This document shows, piece after piece, positions 5,771-6,330 of a stretch of 6,330 nt of DNA (position 1 is the stretch's first letter; every line of letters begins with the position of its first letter). Location of the stretch: assembly GCA_024639925.1 (NCBI GenBank), contig JAHEGA010000013.1, positions 1 to 6,330 of the forward strand, written 5' to 3'. The notes beneath the pieces are model-generated. The model was not told the DNA's origin. It saw only the letters and a program-made list of their open reading frames with translations, and ran no database searches. The stretch comes from Microbacteriaceae bacterium. GTDB taxonomy: Bacteria; Actinomycetota; Actinomycetes; Actinomycetales; Microbacteriaceae. The position numbers were made by a program, and so were the translations under genes.

Positions 5771-5788
5771 GTTACCACTCAGTTACCA
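5771..5788 (+). repeat. Direct repeat GTTACCA upstream of DUF427
   Basis: GTTACCA occurs at 5771-5777 and 5782-5788, an 11-base period and so about one helical turn. The second copy ends 15 bases before the TACAGT box, where a -35 or activator site would be expected. Confidence 0.55.
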
Positions 5789-5803
5789 AGAGTTCAGCAA
5801 AGG

Positions 5804-5809
5804 TACAGT
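5804..5809 (+). promoter_or_regulatory. Possible -10 box for DUF427
   Basis: TACAGT fits the TANNNT -10 pattern and would start transcription near 5816, just before the ribosome binding site at 5823-5829. No canonical -35 is visible; the region at the expected distance overlaps the GTTACCA repeat. Confidence 0.35.
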
Positions 5810-5822
5810 GTCAGCCCAGAGC

Positions 5823-5829
5823 AAAGGAG
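5823..5829 (+). promoter_or_regulatory. Ribosome binding site of the DUF427 gene
   Basis: AAAGGAG lies five bases before the GTG at 5835. This fixes that GTG as the start rather than the in-frame GTG at 5754, which has no ribosome binding site and would add 27 non-family residues. Confidence 0.85.
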
Positions 5830-5834
5830 TCGCG

Positions 5835-6308
5835 GTGGAAAGAGAAACCGAGTCGGTCTGGGACTATCCGAGGCCTCCGCGCCTGGAGCACACCACCGAT
5901 CGAATCGTGGTGACCCATGGCGGCGTCGTGATTGCCGACACGACAGCGCCCCTCCGGGTTCTCGAAACGTCCCACCCGCCGACCTACTACTTGCCTTTTG
6001 CCGACGTGGATATGTCGCTTGTTGAACCTGTAGAGGGCGCAAGTATGTGTGAATGGAAAGGAGTCGCCAAGTATGGCGACATCGTTGTGGGGCAAGAAAG
6101 GCTCTCGCGTGTCGCCTGGTGGTACCCCACCCCGACCCCGGGTTTTGCGGACATCGTCAATCACTTGGCTCTCTACCCGGGCCGGGTAGAGCGCTGCACG
6201 GTCAACGGCGAGGTGGTGACCGCCCAAGAAGGCGATTTTTATGGTGGGTGGATTAACTCGTGGGTGACGGGGCCATTCAAAGGCGCCCCGGGAACATGGG
6301 GCTGGTAG
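5835..6308 (+). CDS. DUF427 domain protein
   Basis: This 157-residue protein belongs to the DUF427 family, widespread in actinobacteria and other bacteria, whose biochemical role is not known to me. Conserved motifs run almost the whole length: SVWDYPRPPRLE (7-18), VVIADTTAPLRVLETSHPPT (31-50), YYLPFADVDM (51-60), MCEWKGVAKY (71-80), AWWYPTPTPGF (94-104), YPGRVERC (114-121), GDFYGGWI (133-140) and the C-terminal GPFKGAPGTWGW. It has no signal peptide or membrane segment, so it is probably cytoplasmic. The many conserved Trp, Tyr and Pro residues and the CEWKG motif suggest a ligand- or substrate-binding pocket, but that is inference. The GTG start at 5835 is set by a strong ribosome binding site and by the family N-terminus. 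It is divergent from csp and appears intact, with a full-length domain. Confidence 0.9.
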   Translation: MERETESVWDYPRPPRLEHTTDRIVVTHGGVVIADTTAPLRVLETSHPPTYYLPFADVDMSLVEPVEGASMCEWKGVAKYGDIVVGQERLSRVAWWYPTPTPGFADIVNHLALYPGRVERCTVNGEVVTAQEGDFYGGWINSWVTGPFKGAPGTWGW

Positions 6309-6330
6309 TCCTGCCAAGATAAGGGCATGC
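6309..6330. other. Short 3' flank after DUF427
   Basis: These 22 bases hold no complete feature. An ATG at 6327 preceded by AAGGG could begin a following gene on the same strand, but only one codon is visible, so nothing can be claimed. Confidence 0.2.

Larger units (their letters stand above)
5594..5834. promoter_or_regulatory. Divergent intergenic region between csp and DUF427
   Basis: This 241-base region must carry the promoters of both flanking genes. The csp side (5594-5671) has a tandem octamer, nested inverted repeats and an interrupted palindrome. The DUF427 side (5771-5829) has a 7-bp direct repeat, a TACAGT box and a strong ribosome binding site. I could not find a convincing -35/-10 pair for csp on the minus strand. 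Open frames that cross this region lack family similarity and appear to be fortuitous extensions. Confidence 0.6.

Noticed and set aside
1..6330. CRISPR array, insertion sequence, tRNA/rRNA, toxin-antitoxin or phage genes
   Set aside because: I found no regularly spaced repeats, transposase motifs, tRNA-like cloverleaf or defence-type domains anywhere in the window.

Overview
The window looks like chromosomal DNA from a high-GC actinobacterium. I judge it most like Microbacteriaceae/Micrococcales from the protein sequences: an actinobacterial GatA amidase signature, a DUF427 protein, an FBP-type zinc-finger protein and a 67-residue Csp. This placement rests on family recognition by eye, not on a search. 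GC content looks to be about 60%. Start codons are mixed ATG/GTG, as is usual in such genomes.

Positions 1-3850 (all + strand) are a housekeeping block. It holds the 3' end of ligA (NAD-dependent DNA ligase: HhH and BRCT domains), then gatC, gatA and gatB. The three gat genes are tightly packed: gatC and gatA overlap by four bases, and gatA and gatB are two bases apart. Together they encode the GatCAB amidotransferase, which converts Glu-tRNA(Gln), and often Asp-tRNA(Asn), to the correctly charged tRNA. All three subunits look intact.

Positions 3847-5593 are compact and switch strand repeatedly. A membrane-anchored alpha/beta hydrolase (-) runs tail to tail into gatB, with overlapping stop codons. 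A 57-residue two-helix membrane protein (+) is divergent from the hydrolase across only 36 bases. It runs tail to tail into an FBP/FusB-like zinc-finger protein (-), again with overlapping stops. Upstream of the FBP gene on the same strand is a cold-shock protein gene, followed by a strong hairpin.

Positions 5594-5834 form the only sizeable non-coding stretch, between the divergent csp and DUF427 genes. It holds nested inverted repeats in the csp leader, a tandem octamer, a 12-bp interrupted palindrome, and a 7-bp direct repeat upstream of a possible -10 box for DUF427. The DUF427 gene ends at 6308, and the last 22 bases show nothing certain.

I see no mobile element, CRISPR array, tRNA, rRNA or clearly new multi-gene system. 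The least explained items are the csp/DUF427 intergenic repeats, the small membrane protein with its divergent hydrolase, and the possibly leaderless FBP gene.
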